DNA of 64,000 nucleotides, taken from positions 1,560,537 through 1,624,536 of the forward strand of contig CP097092.1 in the NCBI GenBank assembly GCA_023300185.1, written 5' to 3'. A program made the translations under genes and the position numbers. Below are positions 39,831-48,287 of this stretch, piece after piece. The notes beneath the pieces were generated by a model that ran no database searches, had not been told where the DNA came from, and saw nothing but the letters and a program-made list of their open reading frames with translations. The number at the start of each line of letters is the position of its first letter. Positions within the stretch are counted from its first letter, which is position 1. This DNA is from Lancefieldella parvula (lineage in GTDB: Bacteria; Actinomycetota; Coriobacteriia; Coriobacteriales; Atopobiaceae).

Positions 39831-40544
39831 TTAGGACTCGTGGCTAGCGTTGCCAGCCTCAAAGCGATAGCCAACACCGTGAACGGTGAACAGCCAGCGA
39901 GGATTACGAGGATCATCGCCGAGCTTTGCGCGCAAGTTCTTGACATGCGAATCAATAGTGCGCTCATAGCCCTCAAAATCATAACCCAGGACCTTCTCGA
40001 CAAGCTCCATACGTGTGTACACGCGGCCAGGATAGCGAGCAAGGGTGGTGAGCAGCTTAAACTCTGAAGCGGTCAGATCAACTTCCTCGTTGTTGATGAG
40101 AATCTTGTGACCAGAAATATCAATAGTAAGAGTACCGTAATCAAGCACGTCAACAGCAGTGTCTGGCTCAGAGTACGTGCGACGGAACAGCGCGCGAACA
40201 CGAGCCACCAGCTCACGTGGCGAGAAAGGCTTAACAAGATAGTCATCAGCACCAAGCTCAAGACCAATAATCCTGTCTTCTACCTCGCCTTTTGCAGTAA
40301 GCATAATGATAGGCACATTAGAGGTATCTCTAATTGCACGGCAAACGCGCTCTCCAGAAAGTTTTGGGAGCATAAGATCGAGAATTACCAGGTCAAATGC
40401 ATGCTTTTCAAACTCTTCAACTGCACTTTGACCGTCGCCAACGCCCTTAACAACGTAATTTTCGCGCTCAAGATATGCTGAGACGGCGTCACGGATGACT
40501 TTCTCATCTTCGACAATCAGAATTTTCTTCTCGTCGGAAGCCAT
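39831..40544 (-). CDS. OmpR/PhoB-family response regulator
   Basis: The 237-residue protein has a receiver domain (KILIVEDEKVIRDAV; DLVILDLMLPKLSG with the phosphorylated Asp near residue 56; LTAKGEVEDRI; DDYLVKPF) and a C-terminal winged-helix DNA-binding domain (LTASEFKLLTTLARYPGRVYTRMELVEKVLG; RTIDSHVKNLRAKLGDDPRNPRWLFTVHGVGYRF). The ATG at 40544 has GGGGAG upstream. It is transcribed with the adjacent sensor kinase; targets are unknown. The purC gene downstream may share readthrough. Confidence 0.95.
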   Translation of the reverse strand: MASDEKKILIVEDEKVIRDAVSAYLERENYVVKGVGDGQSAVEEFEKHAFDLVILDLMLPKLSGERVCRAIRDTSNVPIIMLTAKGEVEDRIIGLELGADDYLVKPFSPRELVARVRALFRRTYSEPDTAVDVLDYGTLTIDISGHKILINNEEVDLTASEFKLLTTLARYPGRVYTRMELVEKVLGYDFEGYERTIDSHVKNLRAKLGDDPRNPRWLFTVHGVGYRFEAGNASHES

Positions 40545-40644
40545 TGTCTCCCCTTTTCTTTTGCCCTACATGTATGTGCGTATGGCACATTACGATTATT
40601 CATTAATTATTTGTATTCATTCTATCTCTATACCTACAAATAAT

Positions 40645-41856
40645 CTACAAAGAAAAAACACGAACTGTCACGGAAGCCGGATATCCGCTGGTAGGATCCT
40701 TAACAGTTGAGTAGGTTACAAAAGAATCACAGTTGCCTTCTCGAGCAGGAAACTCTCCGTAATCAACGCTTCTATCCATTGAATAGAGCCAGTTTGCCGT
40801 TTGATTTTGCGTATCAACAAGCACGTAAGAGGCGCGGCTCTTAATTATGTAAAGGCTACCTTTACCTGCCGATATTGCATTAGGTTCACGCTCAATGACG
40901 TAAGGGTTTTCGCCTGAAGCAGGCAGGATATATGTTCCCATCTTGCCCAACAGACCGCCCGAGTCATAACTTGCTTCAACTGACACAATGAACTTATCGT
41001 CTACGCGACTTGCTGCAAAAGGTTTGACGGATTGAGGCATAACAAGCTGGTCAACCTTGGTTTTAAGGTTGTCTCCCAGCAGGTATGCTGTAACGCCATA
41101 GTAGGTGCCTTCGGAGGCGCGAACTCGAGGAGTGAGGGTAACTACTCCCTTTGAGATAGACGGTGCAGTAGCAAATCTACCTGGAGATTCAACGGCGTCC
41201 GTTCCCTCAGAATCCCCCACACGCCACACGTAGCAGTGCGAAGATTCACGGGTTTTCTCGCCAGAAGAAGCTGGTTGGACTAGCCAAACCACCTTATCGT
41301 CTCCGCAGGCAAACGGAGCCGGATCCCAGTTTTTATCGGCCTTGTAGAGAACCTTTGCATCTCCAGTAAGCTTGCCGTCAGAAAATGGTGCGGCAAGAAG
41401 CTCCCAGTCAAAGGTTGTGGTGTCCACCTCAACCCATGCATAAACGGAGTCGGAGCAGCGAACGTCGTAAATTACGGCGGTGGTATTGTTCATCTGAGCC
41501 GCAGGAACAACGTCAACAACCTGACCAGACGTCAGCGAAAGAGCAGAGCCCTTCACCATTGGCGTAGCAGATGCGCCGGCCGTGGTGACGGGAATCCAAT
41601 TTCCATCGGCTGGATGCAGCACGCTTCCCAAAGGAAGAGTCCAGGTCTGGCTAGGTTGGGCGGAATATTCCGTCGAGCTATAAGAGTCCAGCACATTTGT
41701 GCCAGAAGACTCGTCCAGTACCAGCGGTTTTCCTGCATCTCCCGAACCTTCTTGGTGAGAACAGCCAGCCGCGATGCTAATTGCACCCGCAACTACGACA
41801 CCAGCCGCTCCCGTCTTAAAGAAATTTCGGCGAGAAATGTTCCCAAACAGTGACAC
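40645..41856 (-). CDS. Tat-exported lipoprotein, probable beta-propeller, function unknown
   Basis: The 403-residue protein begins with a twin-arginine signal (SRRNFFKTGAAGVVVAGAISIAAGC) whose end is a lipobox with Cys near residue 32. It should therefore be exported folded and anchored as a lipoprotein. The mature part consists of repeated beta segments with WVEVDTTTFDWELLAAP-, WRVGD- and YIIKSRASYVLVDTQNQTANWLYS-like blades, typical of propeller-type sensing or binding proteins. The GTG start lies 3 bases after the purB stop, implying co-translation. No known family name is recognised. Confidence 0.75.
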   Translation of the reverse strand: MSLFGNISRRNFFKTGAAGVVVAGAISIAAGCSHQEGSGDAGKPLVLDESSGTNVLDSYSSTEYSAQPSQTWTLPLGSVLHPADGNWIPVTTAGASATPMVKGSALSLTSGQVVDVVPAAQMNNTTAVIYDVRCSDSVYAWVEVDTTTFDWELLAAPFSDGKLTGDAKVLYKADKNWDPAPFACGDDKVVWLVQPASSGEKTRESSHCYVWRVGDSEGTDAVESPGRFATAPSISKGVVTLTPRVRASEGTYYGVTAYLLGDNLKTKVDQLVMPQSVKPFAASRVDDKFIVSVEASYDSGGLLGKMGTYILPASGENPYVIEREPNAISAGKGSLYIIKSRASYVLVDTQNQTANWLYSMDRSVDYGEFPAREGNCDSFVTYSTVKDPTSGYPASVTVRVFSL

Positions 41857-41859
41857 GAT

Positions 41860-43206
41860 TTAGTCCAATTCAAGATGCTCAAGACGGTCAAACAAAACGT
41901 TTGAACGGGTAAGGAATGCACGAGGATCAAAGATTTTCTCAAGCTCCTCATGGCTCAGCGTACAGGCTGGATCTGCCTCAAGAAGCTCCTGGTAGGATGG
42001 TCCTTCCTTGCACTGCTGAATATCTGCCCAGACCTTCATAGCGTTGGACTGAACAATCTTGTATGCCTCTTCACGAGTAATACCAGTGTTGACCAGGGCA
42101 AGAAGAACCTTTGACGAGAAGAGCATGCCACGGGTCTTATTGAGGTTGGCCATCATCTGCTCTGGATACAGGACCATGCCATCAAGCAGGAACTCAAGCT
42201 TTGACAGCATGTGGTCAAGAGCAATAAAGCTATCTGCCTGGGCAACGCGCTCAGCGGAAGAGTGACTGATGTCACGCTCGTGCCAAAGAGCAACGTTATC
42301 AAAAGCAACCTGTGCGTTTGCCTTAACTACGCGGGACAAACCACAGATCTTCTCGGCAGTAATAGGATTGCGCTTGTGAGGCATAGCGGAAGAGCCCTTC
42401 TGGCCCTTGCGGAATGGCTCCTCAGCCTCGAGGGTATCGGTCTTCTGCAGCGCACGCATCTCAGTTGCAATACGCTCGCAGGTAGCGGCAACGGTTGCCA
42501 GAACGCCAGCAAGGTAAGCGTGGTGGTCGCGAGAAATTACCTGAGTTGAAAGTGGATCGTGGACAAGACCGAGTTTCTCGCAAACGTACTCCTCAACAAA
42601 AGGATCAATGGAAGAGTAAGTTCCAACAGCACCAGAAATAGCACCATAGGCAACGTTTTTGCGAGCATCCTTGAGTCGGTCAAGATCGCGCTTAAACTCC
42701 CAGGCCCAGCTACCAAATTTCATGCCAAAGGTCATAGGCTCAGCATGAATGCCATGAGTACGGCCAACGCACAGAGTATCACGCTCCTCAAATGCGCGAC
42801 GCTTGCAAATAGCAGCACAACGACGAACCGCAGCAATAAGCAGGTCACATGCCTGGGTGAGCTGATAGCAAAGGGCGGTATCGCCCAGGTCTGTTGAGGT
42901 CATACCGTAGTGAACCCAGCGACTTGGCTTGAGCTCACCCTCTGGAACCTTGGCATCGATGTAGGAGCCCATATTGGTCAGGAAGGCAATGACGTCGTGG
43001 TTGGTAACGGCCTCAATCTCGTCTACCTCAGCGCGATTAAACGCAGCGTGCTCACGAATCCAAGCTGCCTCTTCGCGAGAAATGCCAATAACACCAAGCT
43101 CAGCCTGTGCTTCGCACGCAAGGACTTCAATCTCCTGCCAAACGGCGTACTTGTTCTCCAAAGAAAAGATGTGGCCCATTTCTTTGCCGGTGTAGCGATC
43201 TACCAC
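41860..43206 (-). CDS. purB: adenylosuccinate lyase
   Basis: The 448-residue enzyme cleaves SAICAR and adenylosuccinate in purine synthesis. Visible: RYTGKEMGHIFSLENKYAVW, TSTDLGDTALCYQL, GRTHGIHAEPMTFG (catalytic His region), the fumarase/aspartase-superfamily signature GSSAMPHKRNPITAEKI (flexible loop with catalytic Ser), and an ERDISHSSAERV stretch. The length is standard. GTG start with AAGGAG upstream. It precedes the Tat lipoprotein gene in the same transcript. Confidence 0.97.
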   Translation of the reverse strand: MVDRYTGKEMGHIFSLENKYAVWQEIEVLACEAQAELGVIGISREEAAWIREHAAFNRAEVDEIEAVTNHDVIAFLTNMGSYIDAKVPEGELKPSRWVHYGMTSTDLGDTALCYQLTQACDLLIAAVRRCAAICKRRAFEERDTLCVGRTHGIHAEPMTFGMKFGSWAWEFKRDLDRLKDARKNVAYGAISGAVGTYSSIDPFVEEYVCEKLGLVHDPLSTQVISRDHHAYLAGVLATVAATCERIATEMRALQKTDTLEAEEPFRKGQKGSSAMPHKRNPITAEKICGLSRVVKANAQVAFDNVALWHERDISHSSAERVAQADSFIALDHMLSKLEFLLDGMVLYPEQMMANLNKTRGMLFSSKVLLALVNTGITREEAYKIVQSNAMKVWADIQQCKEGPSYQELLEADPACTLSHEELEKIFDPRAFLTRSNVLFDRLEHLELD

Positions 43207-43229
43207 GATGAGACTCCTTCTGCTCGTAA

Positions 43230-43266
43230 AAGAAAAGGTCGGGTACCACTATGGTACCCGACCTTT
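43230..43266 (-). terminator. Rho-independent terminator after tRNA-Lys
   Basis: A very strong hairpin: 15-base arms containing GGTCGGGTACCA and TGGTACCCGACC with a three-base loop, followed on the minus strand by TTTTCTTTTA. It also insulates purB from upstream transcription. Confidence 0.93.
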
Positions 43267-43274
43267 GAATTACC

Positions 43275-43350
43275 TGGTGGGCCGTTAGGGGTTCGAACCC
43301 TAGACCTTGGGATTAAAAGTCCCCTGCTCTACCAACTGAGCTAACGGCCC
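43275..43350 (-). tRNA. tRNA-Lys (anticodon TTT)
   Basis: A 76-base cloverleaf on the minus strand: acceptor GGGCCGT/ACGGCCC, an anticodon loop CTTTTAA giving TTT, a GGTTCGAACCC T arm and an encoded CCA. Confidence 0.95.
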
Positions 43351-43398
43351 ATTATCGGGCGTGGCAATTTTACCACGCAACTAGGATAGTGTAGCAGT

Positions 43399-44676
43399 TT
43401 ACTCCCATGCCCATTGTCCATTTACGAAAATTGGTGTTTCTTTTCCATCGGCAGAAATTCCCCAAATATTCAAATCGTCTGCACCAATCATAAAATCAAC
43501 GTGGGTAGTGCTCTGATTGACACCATGAGCCAAAAGCTCATCTGGGCTCATCTCAAGGCCGCCCTTCAGGCACTCTGGGAAGCCCATTCCAAGTGCTAAA
43601 TGGCAGCTAGCATTCTCGTCATACAGGGTATCGTAGAACAGAATGCCGCTCTGGCGAATAGGCGTGTTCTTAGAGATAAGAGCACATTCTCCCAGGTACT
43701 TACCGCCCTTTTGAGAAACAATAGAAGTCAGAACGTCTTTGCCCTGCTCAGCGCCGTAGTCAACAACCTCGCCGTCTTTGAAGGTAAACCAGAAGTTCTT
43801 AACAATCTGTCCAGCATGAATCAGAGGCAACGCAGAGTGAACAGTGCCGTTTACCTTGCGATAGTTTGGCGTGGTGAAGACTTCCTCAGTAGGAATATTA
43901 GGGAAGAACAACGTTCCATCCTGAGTCTTTCCAGCACCTCCCTCCCAAAGATGCCCTGGATTCATGCCGATGGTCAGGTTAGTTCCGTTTGAAGACTCAT
44001 AACGAAGCTCTTCAAACTGGTGAGAATTCATGAAGCGCTTGGTCTTCTCAAATGTTGCATTGTGGGTCTCCCAAGCACTCTGAGGATCCTCTCCACTTGC
44101 ATGAGCAACGTCCAAAATTGCAATCCAAAGCCTGTAGATTGCCTCAGCCTCAGAAAGCTCTGGGAAAATTACCTTTGCCCATTCAGCTGCAGGAACACCA
44201 GCAATACACCAAACGTTTTTACCAAAGTCCATACCGTTTCTAAAGACGTCGCACTCTAAGTTTCTTGCGCGAGAAACAGCAGCTGGCTTTTCTGGATCAA
44301 TTCCCTTTAGACCATTTGGGTCATCAGACGAGAGGAACAAAAATGCTGCACCCTGCTCTGCAAGGGAGTTAAGCTGCTCAATCTTCCAGCTTGGTGTCTT
44401 AGAGAGACGGGCTAGGTCAACGTTTTCGTACATAATTCTTGAGGACTCTTGATCGCCCCAAATAACTGTGACAAATTCTGCGCCAGCCGCATAAGCTGCT
44501 CGCTGAACCCTACGGACAAAATCAGCAATCTCAATTGAAGCGTTAATTACCAGCTGACTTCCCTCAGAAATTGCGCACCCCTTCTTCACAAGAAGCTCTG
44601 CGTATTTATCAATCTGATCAGACAGCGCATCAAGGGCAATCTTTACCTCTTGATCTGTCATAGGAATTTGTGCCAT
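43399..44676 (-). CDS. M29-family metalloaminopeptidase (AmpS/PepS type)
   Basis: The 425-residue protein matches thermophilic-type M29 aminopeptidases, cytosolic dimers that remove N-terminal residues with two metal ions. Metal-ligand regions are visible: FPNIPTEEVFTTPN (Glu), GKYLGECALIS (Glu), ILFYDTLYDENASCHLALGMG and STTHVDFMIGADDLNIWG (His, Asp). I take MAQIPMTDQEVK at 44676 as start, with AGGGAA upstream; an in-frame ATG further upstream is less supported. It likely recycles peptides for amino-acid fermentation. Confidence 0.93.
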   Translation of the reverse strand: MAQIPMTDQEVKIALDALSDQIDKYAELLVKKGCAISEGSQLVINASIEIADFVRRVQRAAYAAGAEFVTVIWGDQESSRIMYENVDLARLSKTPSWKIEQLNSLAEQGAAFLFLSSDDPNGLKGIDPEKPAAVSRARNLECDVFRNGMDFGKNVWCIAGVPAAEWAKVIFPELSEAEAIYRLWIAILDVAHASGEDPQSAWETHNATFEKTKRFMNSHQFEELRYESSNGTNLTIGMNPGHLWEGGAGKTQDGTLFFPNIPTEEVFTTPNYRKVNGTVHSALPLIHAGQIVKNFWFTFKDGEVVDYGAEQGKDVLTSIVSQKGGKYLGECALISKNTPIRQSGILFYDTLYDENASCHLALGMGFPECLKGGLEMSPDELLAHGVNQSTTHVDFMIGADDLNIWGISADGKETPIFVNGQWAWE

Positions 44677-44808
44677 GTTGTTCCCTTCAACCATCAATCC
44701 GCGTAATTCGAGTACTTAAGCACGCTCTATCAAAGATATATCCAAAATATTTCCGCTCAACTTCTACCCGAACAACCTTCTTCACAACGCCAAATTTCAA
44801 TCTTGTCC

Positions 44809-44833
44809 ATAAAAAGAGCCCCGAAGGGCTCTT
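44809..44833 (-). terminator. Rho-independent terminator after tRNA-Gly
   Basis: On the minus strand AAGAGCCC pairs with GGGCTCTT around a four-base TTCG loop, followed by TTTAT. It is 9 bases after the tRNA. Confidence 0.9.
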
Positions 44834-44842
44834 GTATGTCTT

Positions 44843-44917
44843 TGGAGCGGGCAACGGGATTCGAACCCGCGGATGATGGCTTGGGAAGCCATTGCCTTAC
44901 CACTTGGCGATACCCGC
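44843..44917 (-). tRNA. tRNA-Gly (anticodon CCC)
   Basis: A 75-base cloverleaf on the minus strand: acceptor GCGGGTA/TGCCCGC, an anticodon loop TTCCCAA giving CCC, a GGTTCGAATCC T arm, a T discriminator base and an encoded CCA. Confidence 0.95.
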
Positions 44918-45124
44918 AATTGTGTAGATTTTATCACAGTATTTTTTGCCTTTTGATTGCTTGCTTGGCAACTAGATAAAAGTTTGATGCGTTGTTTTCT
45001 GCCTAGCTGCGCATATACAACAAATATGCGCCTACACAAATTTTCTCCGTCAGAAACTGGACAGGCGCTGGTCAGAATAGGCGCAAAGTCACTCTTTAGC
45101 ATGCTCTCCAACGAAAGGAGCGCT

Positions 45125-45334
45125 ATGCAAAAGTACTTCTGGCGAGAAACCCCCGCACACCACTACCCCACCTCTTATAGGCGCCTGCTCTCCACCCGAC
45201 AACTCCACCTTCCTCGGGCAAAGCTGCTTGGCGGAGATCCCGTCATGCCAAGCAGCTTCCCTTCTGTAGGACATGCAGGTCTGCGGGCACGTCTAGCAGA
45301 CAGGTTTTCTCGCAAACCTGAGGCTCCTCCATAA
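45125..45334 (+). CDS. possible small basic protein (69 residues), uncertain
   Basis: An open frame from the ATG at 45125 has an AAGGAG site at 45115-45120, four bases upstream. It encodes MQKYFWRETPAHHYPTSYRR and continues Arg/Pro/Ser-rich to PEAPP. Composition is basic and low in hydrophobic residues. It stops just before the convergent perR terminator. The sequence includes two copies of the abundant GCGAGAA motif. No family is known, and length alone does not rule out chance. A minus-strand frame of similar length is also open here, but without a good start. Confidence 0.35.
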   Translation: MQKYFWRETPAHHYPTSYRRLLSTRQLHLPRAKLLGGDPVMPSSFPSVGHAGLRARLADRFSRKPEAPP

Positions 45335-45360
45335 AGAAAAAGACCGGTGAAGCACCGGTC
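45333..45360 (-). terminator. Rho-independent terminator of perR
   Basis: On the minus strand GACCGGTG pairs with CACCGGTC around a three-base loop, followed by TTTTTC, 30 bases after the stop codon. Confidence 0.92.
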
Positions 45361-45389
45361 CTAAAGAAAGCTGTTTTGTTGCAACGTAA

Positions 45390-45791
45390 TTAGTTAACGC
45401 TGTGATGGAGCGCTGGGTTCTTAGCTAGGCACTCGTTACAAATACCCGTAAAGCACAGAGCGTAAGAGTCAATCTCGCCGCAAGAATCCTTGGTGAGACT
45501 GGTAAGGTCCCTCAGAACTGGTCCGTCAACATCAAAGACACGACCGCACTCATGACACTGGAAGTGGGCATGCTCGGTTGTGGTTGGATCAAAACGAGAG
45601 ATATTATCGCCAGTATTAACAACCTGGAGCTCGCCTGCGTCAACAAGCTGCATAAGGTTACGGTAAACAGTTCCAAGAGAGATGTTTGGTAATTCCTCTC
45701 TTACTGCTGCATACACACTATCTGCCGTTGGATGGTCATGGCGACCTTCCATATAAGTACGAATTGCCTCACGTTGCTTGCTGTAACGCAC
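45390..45791 (-). CDS. perR: Fur-family transcriptional regulator, probably PerR-like
   Basis: The 133-residue regulator has a Fur-type winged helix (HPTADSVYAAVREELPNISLGTVYRNLMQLVDAGEL) and a dimerisation domain with two CxxC pairs for structural zinc (CHECG and CNEC). The metal-sensing segment reads RFDPTTTEHAHF with a following FDV; the Asp after RF, rather than Glu, favours peroxide-sensing PerR over Fur. This is a family-level inference. GTG start with GAGGT upstream. An inverted repeat upstream (45812-45842) could be an autoregulatory site. Confidence 0.88.
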   Translation of the reverse strand: MRYSKQREAIRTYMEGRHDHPTADSVYAAVREELPNISLGTVYRNLMQLVDAGELQVVNTGDNISRFDPTTTEHAHFQCHECGRVFDVDGPVLRDLTSLTKDSCGEIDSYALCFTGICNECLAKNPALHHSVN

Positions 45792-45811
45792 GATAACCTC
45801 ATTAATTAGTA

Positions 45812-45842
45812 AGTGTTACTGATTACTGAATACGTTAACACT
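45812..45842. promoter_or_regulatory. inverted repeat AGTGTTA-N17-TAACACT upstream of perR
   Basis: Perfect seven-base half-sites 17 bases apart lie between the divergent perR and surface-protein genes. Fur/PerR boxes are AT-rich inverted repeats, so autoregulation is plausible but the spacing is longer than the usual box. Confidence 0.4.
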
Positions 45843-45938
45843 AATTGTCTATATGTTGCAACAAAAGCTCACATTTATGCATTACCAAATATCTCCATAT
45901 ACGCAATCTACCTCTGATTTTTCAGTTTGGAGGCACGC

Positions 45939-48199
45939 ATGTTTATCACAAAATCCTCAAAACCTAAGAAGGAAACAGCCGCACGAAGACAAACCCCTTC
46001 TTCTGTCTTTCACTTCTGGTTTATTCCTCTGTTACTTGGAGCCCTTCTCCTCAGCCATTTTTTCCTAAAGCCTGCTCATAGGCTTGCTTTTGCACAAGAG
46101 CCCTCATTTACCGTTGCACAAAGAGAAGATTTTCCTGGTGGACAGCAAATTCCCATGTGGACCGCTAGTGACGGTACCTATCTCTACTGTGGAGATGAAT
46201 TTAACCACTATGGTGCGTGGCCAGGAGCAACGGGAAGTGTGGTTGACCCGCAGTCTTATACAAAGCTCACCTCAGCCAATGGCACTCGCGGTGGAACGTA
46301 TACAAATGAACAGCTTCGAGCTATTGATTACATCATTTATCACGGAGCTACCTCATCCCAAGAAAAGGACGTGTATGGATATACGGGATGGAAGGCACGA
46401 GCCATCACGCAGTTTACACTGTGGGCTGTTATGCGTGGTGAAGTCCATGCACTTGCGGTAAGTGTTCCTCAGGCAGAGCTTCATCAGCCTATTGAGCAGT
46501 TCTATTCCGATGCTATGAACTATGCTCAAAACAATGGCAGCGGTCCAGAAAACGGAGTTGCCAAGCTCTTTGTACCTACAGGAGACAAACAGGTTCTGTT
46601 TTTCTTTGGACAGCAATCTGGCTCACTCAAAATTACCAAAAGTTCCTTATTGCCTGATATCACCTCCAATAACGAGCACTACACCCTAGAAGGCGCTGTT
46701 TACGGAGTATATTCCGATAAGGGTTGCACCAATCTTCTTGGCAGTCTCACCCTTGATAAATCTGGGTCTGCAACGCTCAATGAACTTCCTGTTGGAACGG
46801 TGTACGTAAAAGAAACCACTGCACCAAAGGGCTTTCTTCTTGATCAAACAATTCATGCTGTAGAGATAAAAAACCAGGAAGAGAGCACTCTCACGGTTAC
46901 CGATACTCCTATTGGAGAGTTTGATCTACGCATTTCAAAACAAGACTTTGACCACAGCACGAGCCTCGACGAAGACGCTCGTTCTGAGCAACAAAGTGCT
47001 TCTCCCCAAGGAAACGCAACACTGCAAGGTGCGCTTTTTAAGGTGACCTATAGTGGCTCTGCTGAAACAACACTAAGAACATGGGTTTTCTCGACAGATG
47101 CTCAAGGTTTTGTTTCTTTTGATGCAGACCATAAGGTTTCTGGAGATGACCTCTTTACTCTTGGCGAGAAACCCTGGCTACCTTTGGGGTATTACCAAAT
47201 CGAAGAAATTCAAGCTCCAGAGGGCTATAAACTCCCAGAACTTTCTCTTCAAACCTGGAAGCTATCAAGCCAAGACGGAAATCTATTCTGGACAAATATC
47301 TCTAGCGGAAAAGTAGAATTCCTTCGTCTGAGCACTCTCTTCACCTTTAAAGACGAGGTAATAAGAGGAAATCTTAAAGATTAAGAAAATTGGACACACT
47401 TCTCTAAGTTCACCCGATGGTTATTCTGAGGCAGAAGAAATGCCAAGTCTGAAGGGTGCCAAAATTGAGCTAACTAATAGCTCTGCTCAACCCGTCTTCT
47501 ATCAGGGAAAATGGATTGCCCCACACGAAGTTGTCACCACAGTAGAAACAGACGAATCTGGGAGAGGCGGCGGTTAAAGACCTTCCCTTTGGCTCTTATT
47601 CGCTTAAAGAGGTGGTAGCTCCAGCAGGTTACTCTCTCAACAAAGAATGGAACCCAACGGTTACCCTAACTTCTGAAGAGACCGTAGAAGTGCCCGAGCT
47701 CATTGATGAAAGAATTTCTTTACAAACGATGCTTGTGGATGCTGCTGGATCAAAAAATCCTGAATATGCCGAGAAACTCAATCTTGTTGATCACATTAAA
47801 TACGAGGGTCTTACCCCAGGAGAAGAGTACGAAATTACCGGAGAGCTCTATGAAACAAAACAGCTCCAAGAAGGTACAGCAGAGCCCATCGCTCGCGGAA
47901 CTGTCCGCTTCAAAGCTCCTACCTCATCGGGAGAAGCTGCGGTTCCTTTTTCTGTAAGGACCGCCTCACTTGAAGGTAAAGAAGTTACTGCCTACGAAAC
48001 CATCTCAAAAGATGGTGAGAAAGTTGCTTCGCACACCGACAGTCACTCTAAAGCACAAACTATTCGTGTGACGCCTAAGCCCCATCTTCCTGGAACAGCA
48101 GATAATGCCTACGCAGTTCCCCTTTTACTCGCCTTAGCAGGATCGGTACTTATTGGATGTGTCCACTTATTTGCAGCAAAAATAAGACGCTCCTTTTAG
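45939..48199 (+). pseudogene. large sortase-anchored surface protein (thioester, CnaB/SpaA and VaFE domains), interrupted by two frameshifts
   Basis: The frame from the ATG at 45939 (GGAGG upstream) has a signal peptide ending near AFA, a TQXA/thioester-type domain (TYLYCGDEF with Cys; ITQFTLWAV with Gln), and CnaB/SpaA-like isopeptide domains (KSSLLPDITSNNEHYTLEGAVYGVY; ALFKVTY; YQIEEIQAPEGYKLP). It stops at 47384. Dropping one A near 47377 continues KKIGHTSLSSPDGYSEAEEMP; dropping one base near 47563 continues VKDLPFGSYSLKEVVAPAGYSL, a VaFE-type domain and an LPGTA-like sorting signal with hydrophobic anchor and KIRRSF tail. Intact, it would be a roughly 750-residue adhesin. Confidence 0.85.
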
Positions 48200-48220
48200 T
48201 TGAGCAGCCTTGCCTTAGAG

Positions 48221-48260
48221 CTAAAAAAGAAAGGGCAGAAATCTCTGCCCTTTCTTAAAA
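48221..48260. terminator. bidirectional Rho-independent terminator
   Basis: Thirteen-base arms AAGAAAGGGCAGA and TCTGCCCTTTCTT with a four-base loop, A-run to the left and T-rich arm to the right. It lies between the surface-protein gene and the convergent M28-like gene. Confidence 0.9.
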
Positions 48261-48287
48261 ACTTACTCTAGCTAGTGACTTGTTCGT

